A DNA stretch of 64,000 nt, from assembly GCA_951813045.1 (NCBI GenBank), contig CATOTF010000002.1:744001-808000 (forward strand). Direction: 5' to 3'. A program made the translations under genes and the position numbers. Under the pieces are notes generated by a model. It saw nothing but the letters and a program-made list of their open reading frames with translations, was not told where the DNA came from and did no database searches. Origin of the DNA: an uncultured Rhizobiaceae bacterium (GTDB lineage: Bacteria > Pseudomonadota > Alphaproteobacteria > Rhizobiales > Rhizobiaceae). Of this stretch, positions 18,752 to 26,713 are shown piece after piece (position 1 is the stretch's first letter; each line of letters begins with the position of its first letter).

Positions 18752-19105
18752 ATGTCCAAATTATCCACTCATGTTCTTGATACAGCGAACGGTTGTCCGG
18801 CATCCGGTATGAAAGTCGATTTCATCCGTAATCCGGGAAAAGACGAAGAATTGGTAAAATCTGTAGTCACCAATGGCGACGGTCGCACTGACGGGTTGCT
18901 CTTAACTGCGGATGAAATGGTTGTTGGGGAATACGAGCTACGGTTTTCAGTGGCTGAATATTTTAGTGACCTTGGGGCCGATTTACCGAAACCTGCATTC
19001 CTGAACGTGGTTCCGATACGGTTTACCATAAGTGATGCTAGTCAGGGGTATCACGTTCCACTGGTCTGCAGCCCCTGGTCCTACTCGACTTATCGCGGTA
19101 GTTGA
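18752..19105 (+). CDS. uraH: 5-hydroxyisourate hydrolase (transthyretin-like)
   Basis: A 117-aa transthyretin-family hydrolase that opens 5-hydroxyisourate. The first strand [17 protein letters not shown] holds a catalytic His, and the C-terminus [11 protein letters not shown] is the family signature (YRGS). An RBS-like AGGAAG precedes the ATG. No signal peptide, so cytoplasmic. It is the last gene of the operon. Its substrate comes from urate oxidase, which this window lacks; a puuD- or uricase-type gene should be sought elsewhere. Confidence 0.95.
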   Translation: MSKLSTHVLDTANGCPASGMKVDFIRNPGKDEELVKSVVTNGDGRTDGLLLTADEMVVGEYELRFSVAEYFSDLGADLPKPAFLNVVPIRFTISDASQGYHVPLVCSPWSYSTYRGS

Positions 19106-19209
19106 AAAAAATCACTTTTGGCTTACAGTTCCGGTTGCCCGCTGGAAAGCAATCGCTTATAGAAATCGTCGCAACGACAAGAACGATCTGTTCAATTCGT
19201 TGCAGATGC

Positions 19210-19284
19210 TGGAGCGTGGCCAAATGGTAAGGCACCGCTTTTTGGTAGCGTAGACTGTAGGTTCGACTCCTACCGCTCCAGCCA
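19210..19284 (+). tRNA. tRNA-Gln (anticodon UUG), CCA encoded
   Basis: The sequence folds as a cloverleaf: acceptor TGGAGCG/CGCTCCA, D-arm GCC...GGC, anticodon arm with loop TTTTGGT giving anticodon TTG, T-arm GTAGG TTCGACT CCTAC, discriminator G and a genomic CCA at 19282-19284. The U1-A72 acceptor pair is usual for tRNA-Gln. The outermost pair of the anticodon stem (C27, T43) is mismatched. The gene lies between uraH and the convergent gap gene and shows no adjacent integrase. Confidence 0.93.
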
Positions 19285-19298
19285 TTCTTCTTAGATAT

Positions 19299-20300
19299 TT
19301 AGATTAACTTGCCCATGGCAACCGCTGTATCCAACATGCGGCAGGAAAAACCCCATTCGTTGTCGTACCAAGACAGGACGCGAACGAAGTTACCGCCGGT
19401 CACCTGTGTTTCAAGTGCCGCAACGTTTGAAGAGTTGTTGTCGTGGTTGTAGTCGGCGGATACCAGCGGTTCGTTGACGTAATCCAAAATGCCATTGAGC
19501 GAACCATTGGCTGCGTCATTAAGGGCAGCATTCACCTCTTCTACCGTCGTGTCGCGGCTCGCAAGGAATTTCAGGTCGATGCAGGAAACATTTGGAGTGG
19601 GGACGCGAATCGCCGATCCATCCAGTTTTCCGGCAAGTTCAGGCAACACGAGACCAACGGCTTTGGCAGCGCCTGTTGACGTGGGTATCATCGAAACGGC
19701 AGCAGCGCGGGCGCGATGCAGGTCCTTGTGAGCCGTATCCAAGGTCGGCTGATCACCGGTGTAGGAATGCACAGTGGTCATATAACCTTTTTCAATACCC
19801 AACGCGTCGTTCAAAACTTTAGCGACGGGAGACAGGCAATTGGTTGTGCATGAGGCGTTAGAAACGACGACATCATCACTTGTTAGTGTCTCGTGATTGA
19901 CCCCGTATACAATCGTTTTATCGGCATCTGCCCCGGGGGCGGAGATCAACACCCGTTTTGAACCGTTTTCCAGGTGTTGGGCCGCTTTGTCGCGCGACGT
20001 GAATATCCCGGTGCATTCAAACGCGATATCCACATCGCTCCAGGGAAGTTCTTTTGGGTCGCGAAGTGCGGTCACCCGGATGGGACCTCTGCCCACATCA
20101 ATCGTATTTTCACCGGTTGTCACATTTGCAGGAAATCGGCTGTGCACACTGTCATATTTTAACAGATGGGCGTTGGTTTCAACTGGAGCCAGATCGTTGA
20201 TAGCAACTACTTCGATGTCGTCGCGGCCATTTTCTATCAGCGCGCGCAATGTGTTACGGCCAATTCGGCCAAATCCGTTGATTGCGACTTTAAGGGTCAT
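19299..20300 (-). CDS. gap: Glyceraldehyde-3-phosphate dehydrogenase, type I
   Basis: A 333-aa NAD-dependent enzyme of central glycolysis/gluconeogenesis. The N-terminus [13 protein letters not shown] binds the cofactor; the active-site Cys is in [12 protein letters not shown]; the C-terminus [12 protein letters not shown] is typical. The start at 20300 (MTLKVAING) is preferred to an upstream in-frame start at 20336, which adds 12 residues not seen in the family. Isolated here: no pgk or tkt neighbour, which in many Rhizobiales sit beside gap. Confidence 0.96.
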   Translation of the reverse strand: MTLKVAINGFGRIGRNTLRALIENGRDDIEVVAINDLAPVETNAHLLKYDSVHSRFPANVTTGENTIDVGRGPIRVTALRDPKELPWSDVDIAFECTGIFTSRDKAAQHLENGSKRVLISAPGADADKTIVYGVNHETLTSDDVVVSNASCTTNCLSPVAKVLNDALGIEKGYMTTVHSYTGDQPTLDTAHKDLHRARAAAVSMIPTSTGAAKAVGLVLPELAGKLDGSAIRVPTPNVSCIDLKFLASRDTTVEEVNAALNDAANGSLNGILDYVNEPLVSADYNHDNNSSNVAALETQVTGGNFVRVLSWYDNEWGFSCRMLDTAVAMGKLI

Positions 20301-20502
20301 ATAAGGTTCCAGAATAATGTTTGGGAGAAATTTCAATCGTTTTAAATCAATTTGGTAACGCTGGTCAACGATGCATCCTTCTCATTTCCGTGTTCGCCGG
20401 AAACCGAAGTTTGCAATTTCGAAAGTGTGAGAAAGATATGTGTTGGCGCTTGGCGTTAAACCCCCTATTTTCAGGTATAACTTCGAACCAAGAGATATCG
20501 CC

Positions 20503-21681
20503 ATGACTGCTTGCATTACCGGATGGGCCCACTCAAAATTTGGACGCCTTGGCGAAGAAACTGTCGAAAGCCTCATTGTCGGCGTTGTGGGCGACGCATT
20601 GGAGAATGCTGGGCTGGATGCCAGCGATATCGACGAAGTCTATCTGGGACATTTTAATGCGGGATTTTCTGCCCAAGATTTTACCGCAAGCCTTGTTTTG
20701 CAGACGTCTGACAAATTTCGCTTCAAACCGGCAACGCGGGTAGAAAATGCCTGCGCCACTGGATCGGCCGCCGTGCACCAGGGCGTAAATTCGATTGAAG
20801 CCAAACGGGCGCGTCATGTCTTGGTTGTTGGTGCTGAGCAGATGACAACTACCCCTGGACCGCAGATCGGAGAAAACCTGCTCAAGGCGTCTTACCTGCC
20901 GGAAGACGGCGATACGCCCGCTGGTTTTGCCGGCGTGTTTGGAAATATCGCGCAGGCCTATTTCCAGAAATATGGTGATCAATCCGATGCTTTAGCCGCA
21001 ATTGCAGCAATTGCAGCAAAGAATCACAAAAACGGTGTGTCAAACCCTTATGCGCAAATGCAGAAGGATCTTGGCTACGAATTCTGCCGTTCCGAAAGCG
21101 ATAAAAACCCATTTGTTGCCGGACCGTTGAAACGTACTGACTGTTCACTCGTCTCTGATGGTGCTGCTGCAATTGTGCTGAGTGACGTGGAATCTGCTCT
21201 TACGATGGAGAAGGCGGTTGTCTTTAGATCAATGGCCCATGCGCAGGATTTCCTGCCCATGTCGAAACGGGATATCCTTCAATTTGAAGGGTGTAATGTG
21301 GCATGGTCCAAAGCCCTAAAGGACGCGCGATTGACGCTTGATGATCTGTCGTTTGTCGAAACACATGACTGTTTCACCATCGCAGAGCTTATCGAGTATG
21401 AAGCCATGGGACTGGCGGAACCAGGCAAGGGTGCGCAGATCATTCTTGACGGTGTGACACAAAAAGACGGAAAACTCCCGGTCAATCCGTCTGGCGGATT
21501 GAAAGCCAAAGGTCACCCTATCGGTGCAACAGGTGTGTCCATGCATGCGCTTACTGCGATGCAACTAACCAATTCAGCACCCGAAGGGATGCAAATTCCT
21601 GACGCAAAACTTGGTGGAATATTCAATATGGGTGGCGCGGCGGTCGCCAATTACGTCTCCATAATGGAGCGTATCAAATAG
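20503..21681 (+). CDS. Thiolase-family acetyl-CoA acetyltransferase (SCP-x-like)
   Basis: A 392-aa thiolase. The acyl-accepting Cys is C84 in ENACATGSAAVHQG; HDCFTIAELIEYE and GHPIGATG provide the other conserved catalytic blocks. The C-terminal GGIFNMGGAAVANYV lacks the second Cys of classical degradative thiolases (CxG), as in the SCP2/SCP-x-like branch. The reaction may be condensation or cleavage of a branched or unusual acyl-CoA; substrate unknown. ATG 20503 is chosen over an upstream start at 20440 because the fold begins at TACITGWAHSKFG. Its end overlaps the convergent DUF3750 fragment by 8 bases. Confidence 0.88.
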   Translation: MTACITGWAHSKFGRLGEETVESLIVGVVGDALENAGLDASDIDEVYLGHFNAGFSAQDFTASLVLQTSDKFRFKPATRVENACATGSAAVHQGVNSIEAKRARHVLVVGAEQMTTTPGPQIGENLLKASYLPEDGDTPAGFAGVFGNIAQAYFQKYGDQSDALAAIAAIAAKNHKNGVSNPYAQMQKDLGYEFCRSESDKNPFVAGPLKRTDCSLVSDGAAAIVLSDVESALTMEKAVVFRSMAHAQDFLPMSKRDILQFEGCNVAWSKALKDARLTLDDLSFVETHDCFTIAELIEYEAMGLAEPGKGAQIILDGVTQKDGKLPVNPSGGLKAKGHPIGATGVSMHALTAMQLTNSAPEGMQIPDAKLGGIFNMGGAAVANYVSIMERIK

Positions 21682-22231
21682 TCGAATAGAGCTGATATGT
21701 CCCGAAAGATGGGATTTTTATCTGCCCTTTGATCGGGTTAATGCCGGCAACAAGACCGAGGAAATTGAGCTCAAGCCCGTCTTCCCAACCCAGCACTAAC
21801 CCGGCATAGCCGCCGAGGCTCATGCGCAGGGCATTGGACTTGTCCTGCTCAACCCAGGCCCCGTTTACCGGGAAGTCGCGTCCTACGGCTGTTGAAACAG
21901 TTCGCGCATCAAATCCGGGAACAGCACGGATGATGCTTGCAACAAATGTATTTGAGTTCGGTCCGGGCCAAAGGGTATAGTCACCTCGGTTGCTCCAGGG
22001 ATATTGCACAATGGCCTGTTCGATCTTTGGAATAAGAGCCTCTGCCTCCGCACCGCTGATCTCTCGATTTATTTCCGGTGTGTTGGAATACCAGCGCCCA
22101 TCCGGATCATAGGCATTGCGTCGCACAGGGTTACCCCATCCAACGACATCATATCGGTCATAGTGAGTTGCATTTTCAGGTTTTAAAACCAGCCATGAAT
22201 GGGTCGCAAATGCTCCCTTCAAACCGCCGGT
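21674..22231 (-). pseudogene. DUF3750 gene, C-terminal fragment (split by IS91-type element)
   Basis: About 184 codons of a DUF3750 protein, from GGLKGAFATHSWLVLKPE to the stop. The family function is unknown. The fragment is cut at 22231 by the left end of an IS91-type element. The missing 5' part lies on the far side of that element (24950-25137): joining them gives an open frame of about 247 codons with the sequence ...YVFSAT-GGLKGAFATHSW..., which fits the family. A start codon inside the element (22309) reads into the fragment in frame through about 27 element-derived residues, so a truncated chimeric protein of 211 aa could still be made, but it would lack the N-terminal membrane anchor. 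Confidence 0.88.
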
Positions 22232-22342
22232 TCGATGCAGGTTTCTCGGACGCCACGCTCGAATTTTGAGTCGCGGGTAGTGATTGTCTGGCGTCGGAGA
22301 AGCGCTCAAGCACGGAATCGCATGAGGTTTAGCTGAGATGGT

Positions 22343-22609
22343 TCAGCGGGTTCTATGGGGATTTGGGCGGCATTGTGGGGTTTGGATTGTCTGACAGGGT
22401 AGAGTTACCACCGAACTGATGCCGGTTTTGGAGGCCATTTGGGCACGATTTCGCCTCGGTTTCTTCCGTTTAGGCAGATCGGGGCATAGCGTTTTGGTTC
22501 TGCCGTTTGTTTTGCACATATCGGCAGTGTCGTCTGCCATTCGGCGGACGGTTAGGCAGGTCTGCTGATATGTGCGCGCCGTGTTCTGGGCCATGATTTG
22601 GATTGTCAT
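22343..22609 (-). CDS. Small ORF downstream of IS91-type transposase, copy 1
   Basis: An 88-aa basic, Cys- and Thr-rich reading frame whose ATG overlaps the transposase stop (ATGA). No family recognised. The overlap and identical preservation in copy 2 make translation possible, but the composition is unlike the other proteins here and it may only be an open frame in the terminal region of the element. Confidence 0.3.
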   Translation of the reverse strand: MTIQIMAQNTARTYQQTCLTVRRMADDTADMCKTNGRTKTLCPDLPKRKKPRRNRAQMASKTGISSVVTLPCQTIQTPQCRPNPHRTR

Positions 22610-23880
22610 GCGGCGGTCTTCTTTGATTTTGGTGGTGCTCTTGGTTGCTGTTTAGGCGCGAAAGCCTTGCCGATGATCAATCGTCCGCCGCAGCATGGGC
22701 AGGGCAATGCAAGAACACGGGGTTGTTCATCGGCACCTTCGACGGGATCGCCATTATCATGATCCGTGTCTGGCGCTTTGGCTTTGAGCAGGTTCCTGAT
22801 CAGGGTGATATTGTTGGCTCGATTGCCGTTTCCCAAGAAGCCGTAATGGCGGATGCGATGCTGGCCTTTTGGCAGGACATGGATCAGGAACCGCCGAATG
22901 AACTCATCGGTCTTGAGGGTCATGGTTTTGTGTCTGCACCTTGCGTTCGGGGGACCATCGACGCGGTAATCCTTGACGCGGAAAGTGACATGATTTGCGT
23001 CGAAACGGATCAGGCGACTATTTGAGATCGCAACCCGGTGGGTATAGCGCGACAGATATGCCAGCACCGCTTTAGGTCCGGCAAATGGCTCCTTGGCATA
23101 AACGACCCATTCGATTTTGCGCAAAGGTTTGAGGAAAGCATCAAAGGCGGGCTTATTGACAAGGTGGGCGTGATCGCCAAAGAAACGCATCTTCCCGGCG
23201 TTGTGCAACCTGACCAGTTCTTCCAAAATGAGACGCCGGTACAAGCGAGACAGAACACGCACGGACAGGAAGAAGTTCTTCCGGCTCGCTATCCATGCGC
23301 TCCGATCCGGTGATAGTCCGCCGCCCGGTACGATCATGTGGACGTGCGGGTGGTGCGTCATCGCCGATCCCCATGTGTGCAGTACCGAGGTGATGCCAAC
23401 TTGCGCACCGAGATGTTTTGGATCGGAGGCGATTTTGATCACCGTGTCTGCACTGATCCGCATCAGCAGATTGTAGATCTCCGGTTTGTTTTGGCGCGCG
23501 ATGTCAGCGATTGGCTTTGGCAACGTGAAGACGAGATGGAAATACCTCACAGGCAACAGTTCGGCCTCTCGTGCGACCAGCCATGCCTTTGCAGCACTCG
23601 CCTGGCATTTTGGACAGTGTCTGTTCCGGCATGAGTTGTAGGCGATGTGCTCGTGGGCGCAGTCTTCGCAACGCGTAACATGACCGCCGAGCGCGGCCGT
23701 GCGGCAGCGTTCAATCGCTGACATCACTTTCAATTGGTTCAGGCTGATGCGCCCGGCATTAGCCGCGCGCCACGCAGCACCATGGTCGCGGAAGATATCC
23801 GCAACCTCCAGACAAGAGGCGTTGGACGAGCCCCGGCGATGATGAATGCGAGGACCGCGACCAAAAGATGGACGGGGCAA
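22606..23880 (-). CDS. IS91-family transposase (HUH type), copy 1
   Basis: A 424-aa transposase. The N-terminal zinc-binding domain shows CEDCAHEHIAYNSCRNRHCP and CQ (residues about 70-92). The HUH metal motif is HHPHVHMIVPGG near residue 180, and the tyrosine motif YLSRYTHRVAISNSRL near 285. Such enzymes nick and join single strands in rolling-circle-like transposition. It starts 6 bases after the recombinase stop. It differs from copy 2 by one residue (Ala here, Thr there in CEDC-A/T-HEH). Confidence 0.93.
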   Translation of the reverse strand: MPRPSFGRGPRIHHRRGSSNASCLEVADIFRDHGAAWRAANAGRISLNQLKVMSAIERCRTAALGGHVTRCEDCAHEHIAYNSCRNRHCPKCQASAAKAWLVAREAELLPVRYFHLVFTLPKPIADIARQNKPEIYNLLMRISADTVIKIASDPKHLGAQVGITSVLHTWGSAMTHHPHVHMIVPGGGLSPDRSAWIASRKNFFLSVRVLSRLYRRLILEELVRLHNAGKMRFFGDHAHLVNKPAFDAFLKPLRKIEWVVYAKEPFAGPKAVLAYLSRYTHRVAISNSRLIRFDANHVTFRVKDYRVDGPPNARCRHKTMTLKTDEFIRRFLIHVLPKGQHRIRHYGFLGNGNRANNITLIRNLLKAKAPDTDHDNGDPVEGADEQPRVLALPCPCCGGRLIIGKAFAPKQQPRAPPKSKKTAA

Positions 23881-23886
23881 GGCAGA

Positions 23887-24813
23887 TTATGAGGACTTGC
23901 GTTTGGTCCTTTTGCGTTTGACCCCATTCAGATTATCCAATGGGCTTTCCACAGCTGCAATCATTCCAGTGGCAACGCTTGCATAACGCGCCGTTGTTGT
24001 GAGCTTGGTATGACCCAGCAGTGCCTGAATGACCCGGATGTCCACACCACTCTCCAGCAAATGCGTTGCAAACGAATGCCGCAACGTGTGCAATGTAACG
24101 GGCTTGGTGATCCCGGCGGCCCGCGCTGCTTGCTTGAACAATCGCGAGATCTGGCGGGAAGAAAGGTGCTTTCCGTTATATCCTGGAAATATCAAACGGT
24201 CTTCACGTGCGATACTCTTATCCTGACCGGTTGGGCGTTCTTTCCACCAGTCGCGCAGCAGGCCCAGAATATCGGAAGGCAACATAACGTTGCGATCCTT
24301 GCGCCCCTTAGCCTGCACAATGCGGATGATGTTTTGGGCGCTGTCTATATCGCCGACTTTAAGTCGAACAACTTCGCCTGCACGTAGCCCGCAACCGTAA
24401 GCCAGTGATAACATCACCTTCGCCTTCAGGCTCGGTGCCATGGCCAGAATACGCTTCACTTCCTCCTTACTGAGAACCAGCGGCACCTTTACTGGCTCCT
24501 TGAGGCTGAATATCTCCGCCACCAAATCGTGTCGCCGCAGCGTCACCCGGAACAGAAACTTTACGCCGGTCATGGTCTGGTTGCGCGTGCAAATGCTCGC
24601 GCCACTCTCGATCAGATATTCCTGAAAGTGCTTCACATCATCGGGTGTTGCCGTGTCGGGAGAACGATTGAGCCAGGCTGCAAAACGCTTGCAGGCGCGC
24701 AGGTGACTGGTCTGCGATGCCTTACCCAGATTGCGCCCTTTCATATCCGAAATCATGCGGGCACGAAGCGGCGTTGTGGAAGTCGGCGTCCGGGGCAATG
24801 TCTGAATGGTCAT
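23887..24813 (-). CDS. Tyrosine recombinase of the IS91-type element, copy 1
   Basis: A 308-aa phage-integrase-family protein, XerC/D-like in layout. The SAM-like N-terminal domain (residues 25-105) precedes a catalytic domain with Arg in YGCGLRAGEVVRLKVGD, then HTLRHSFATHLLESGVDIR and the closing LLGHTKLTTTARYA with the nucleophile Tyr. A strong GGAGGA precedes the ATG. In this subgroup of IS91-type elements a recombinase accompanies the HUH transposase; its exact role, possibly resolving cointegrates or circles, is not established by the sequence. Confidence 0.92.
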   Translation of the reverse strand: MTIQTLPRTPTSTTPLRARMISDMKGRNLGKASQTSHLRACKRFAAWLNRSPDTATPDDVKHFQEYLIESGASICTRNQTMTGVKFLFRVTLRRHDLVAEIFSLKEPVKVPLVLSKEEVKRILAMAPSLKAKVMLSLAYGCGLRAGEVVRLKVGDIDSAQNIIRIVQAKGRKDRNVMLPSDILGLLRDWWKERPTGQDKSIAREDRLIFPGYNGKHLSSRQISRLFKQAARAAGITKPVTLHTLRHSFATHLLESGVDIRVIQALLGHTKLTTTARYASVATGMIAAVESPLDNLNGVKRKRTKRKSS

Positions 24814-24949
24814 GGGAAAAATCCTCCGTCAATCGAGGCAAAAGCACCTCGAGACAAAGGAACCGCGATCAACTCCCCAACAGCAAATCTGACATAGTCA
24901 ATACAAAACCAAACAACGCGCCCCAACTATCGCGAAGCGATTTAGTGCT

Positions 24950-25137
24950 GTTGCCGAAAATACATATATTTTAGCTTCTTTAACAGTATGGGCTGCTGGC
25001 AGAATGTCCGCACTTGACCAATTAGCCTGCCGCCAACCTTGCGGCTTATACTTCAAGCTCCAGATGGCCAGATGCACAATCGATGGGAGGATGAACAACG
25101 CAAAGAAAAAGGCAAAAAGACGAAAAAGAAACCGCAT
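24950..25137 (-). pseudogene. DUF3750 gene, N-terminal fragment (split by IS91-type element)
   Basis: The first 63 codons of the split gene: a basic start and one membrane helix (FAFFFALFILPSIVHLAIW) and then WRQANWSSADILPAAHTVKE, which fits the DUF3750 N-terminus. The frame enters the element at 24949 and runs for 16 more codons before a stop. The C-terminal fragment is at 21674-22231. Confidence 0.85.
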
Positions 25138-25204
25138 TGTCGACCGTCTGGATTACTGTTGTTGCGCACATTAATTCCAATTGTGGAATTTACATGGCTG
25201 AAAA

Positions 25205-26587
25205 TTAGCTAATGGTATTTCCCGCAAGAGTAAGATGAGGATAGGGCGTGTTTTCAGCCAAAATCAAATCACGAGTGACTGATTTGGTCCATTCGTGGCC
25301 GATAATTCCACCGGATTGCGCACCTTGAATTATGTTGCCCGTAATTGATGTACTGCCAGCGCCTTTAACGACCGAAACCGCAATGCCCTCTCCAACTTCA
25401 CGGATGATGTTATTTGCCGCTATCACGTTTCGCAGGAATGGCCCCCATCCCAGCCCGATGCCGTATTTGGGCGCACTTTCAATCACATTGCCTGTTACTG
25501 ATGTATCCGCTTCGGCAAATATGCCGATACCAAACCCGGCAACTTCCGGTGGATAAGGGCCATTTGCCACCAGGTTACGGATAAGGTTGTTGGAACAAAT
25601 CGCCAGCCGTCCGCCTTCATTAAAATTGGCGATGGAAACGCCGATTGTTGCACCATCCACGATGTTATTGGTGATGATGGAGCCTTGAAAGGCGAATTCT
25701 GAATAAATGGCAGTCTCACCTGATCGCAGACAAGTATTGCCGGAAATCTGGGCGTTGCTCGCGCTGTTGGCCCGAATTGCCGAGAATGCGCAGTCAATAA
25801 TGTGGTTATTTGAAACAATCACGCCATTAGTACGAAACAGGTTTATGCCATTGCCCTGTTGTCCGGTGCCGCCCAACCGTGCTGAGATACGTTCGACGCG
25901 ATTACCTGTCACAACGGAATTATCTTCTCCAACCTGCCAACGGTGGATGAGAATTCCGCCATTGGAGCAATCCGAGACACGATTGTCTTGAACGGCCAGC
26001 CCGGTTCCATTCACGCTGTAGAGGCCTGATACGCCACCGGCGCCGGAAATCCGGTTTCGCTCGACGCGCCCGCCGCAAGTTTCCAGCGTTAACCCGGTAC
26101 CGAGACTGCCCATGAATTCGCAATTATCGATTTGGACGCTTGGACAGGCGCGGGCGTGAAGAAGGCCGCCAAATTCGTCGCCAAATGGTCGATTGGCACC
26201 ATCCAGTGTGATGCCGCTCATCTCGATTAATTCGCATCCAAGACCCGAAAGCATTGTACCGCCACCGCCGTAGATGATTCTGGAAGCACCAGAGATTCCC
26301 ATGAGACGGGTTCTGGTGGGAAGGTCTATGTTTGATACAACATAAGTTCCCGGTGGCAGAAATACGGGCTTATCGTCCTTGGCTGCACGATCCAGCACTT
26401 TTTGGAGCAATTTGCTTTGGTCATCATAAGCATCCGGGCGCACGCCGAACTTTGATGCGTCCACGGAACCGCGCAAGTCTGCAATTTGTAAATTGGGTTT
26501 TACAGCGCTTACTGCTCCCACTGTGCCAAACAGGGGCAGGGCAAGTGTGCTGAATCCAATTCCTTTTAGGAGCTGACGTCGTTTCAT
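25205..26587 (-). CDS. Tat-exported right-handed beta-helix repeat protein (TIGR03808-like)
   Basis: A 460-aa protein with a twin-arginine signal (MKRRQLLKGIGFSTLALPLFG) and a long parallel beta-helix made of about ten N-rich turns (patterns such as ITGNIIQGA, VSNNHII, ISGNTCLRS). The first part, SKFGVRPDAYDDQSKLLQKVLD, is the pectate-lyase-superfamily entry. Rhizobiales carry a Tat-dependent family of this kind (TIGR03808) of unknown function. It probably acts in the periplasm on, or binds, a polysaccharide, but no catalytic residues can be named. It is divergent from the HerA-like gene and downstream of nothing in its direction. Confidence 0.83.
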   Translation of the reverse strand: MKRRQLLKGIGFSTLALPLFGTVGAVSAVKPNLQIADLRGSVDASKFGVRPDAYDDQSKLLQKVLDRAAKDDKPVFLPPGTYVVSNIDLPTRTRLMGISGASRIIYGGGGTMLSGLGCELIEMSGITLDGANRPFGDEFGGLLHARACPSVQIDNCEFMGSLGTGLTLETCGGRVERNRISGAGGVSGLYSVNGTGLAVQDNRVSDCSNGGILIHRWQVGEDNSVVTGNRVERISARLGGTGQQGNGINLFRTNGVIVSNNHIIDCAFSAIRANSASNAQISGNTCLRSGETAIYSEFAFQGSIITNNIVDGATIGVSIANFNEGGRLAICSNNLIRNLVANGPYPPEVAGFGIGIFAEADTSVTGNVIESAPKYGIGLGWGPFLRNVIAANNIIREVGEGIAVSVVKGAGSTSITGNIIQGAQSGGIIGHEWTKSVTRDLILAENTPYPHLTLAGNTIS

Positions 26588-26713
26588 GTGCCAATCTGAT
26601 ACAAACTATTAAGAATCTCTTAAAGTGGTGCATTTCTTGTGCCACTCGCGAATTGCGTAGCAAGAGTGCTGGCTTTATAACGGCCTCAACACTTCCATTG
26701 AGAATGAAATATT

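Larger units (their letters stand above)
22232..24949 (-). mobile_element. IS91-type element with tyrosine recombinase, copy 1
   Basis: A 2718-bp unit whose limits were set by comparing it with copy 2 at 30615-33332: identity begins at TCGATGCAGG and ends at TTTAGTGCT on both. It encodes, on the minus strand, a tyrosine recombinase, an HUH transposase and an 88-aa ORF in an operon-like row. No long terminal inverted repeats or target duplication were found, as expected for IS91-family rolling-circle transposition. A small hairpin, ATCGC-GAA-GCGAT (24929-24941), lies 8 bases inside the end upstream of the recombinase. The other end is preceded by GTTC here and GATC in copy 2 if the unit is taken to start two bases in. 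The insertion splits the DUF3750 gene. Confidence 0.9.

Noticed and set aside
19210-19284. tRNA-Gln as an integration site for a genomic island
   Set aside because: No integrase lies near it, and no repeat of the tRNA 3' end was noticed nearby; the flanking genes are core metabolic genes.
22645-23634. Several plus-strand frames of 90-126 codons across the IS91-type transposase (repeated in copy 2)
   Set aside because: They are complementary to a well-supported transposase and show no ribosome sites or domains.
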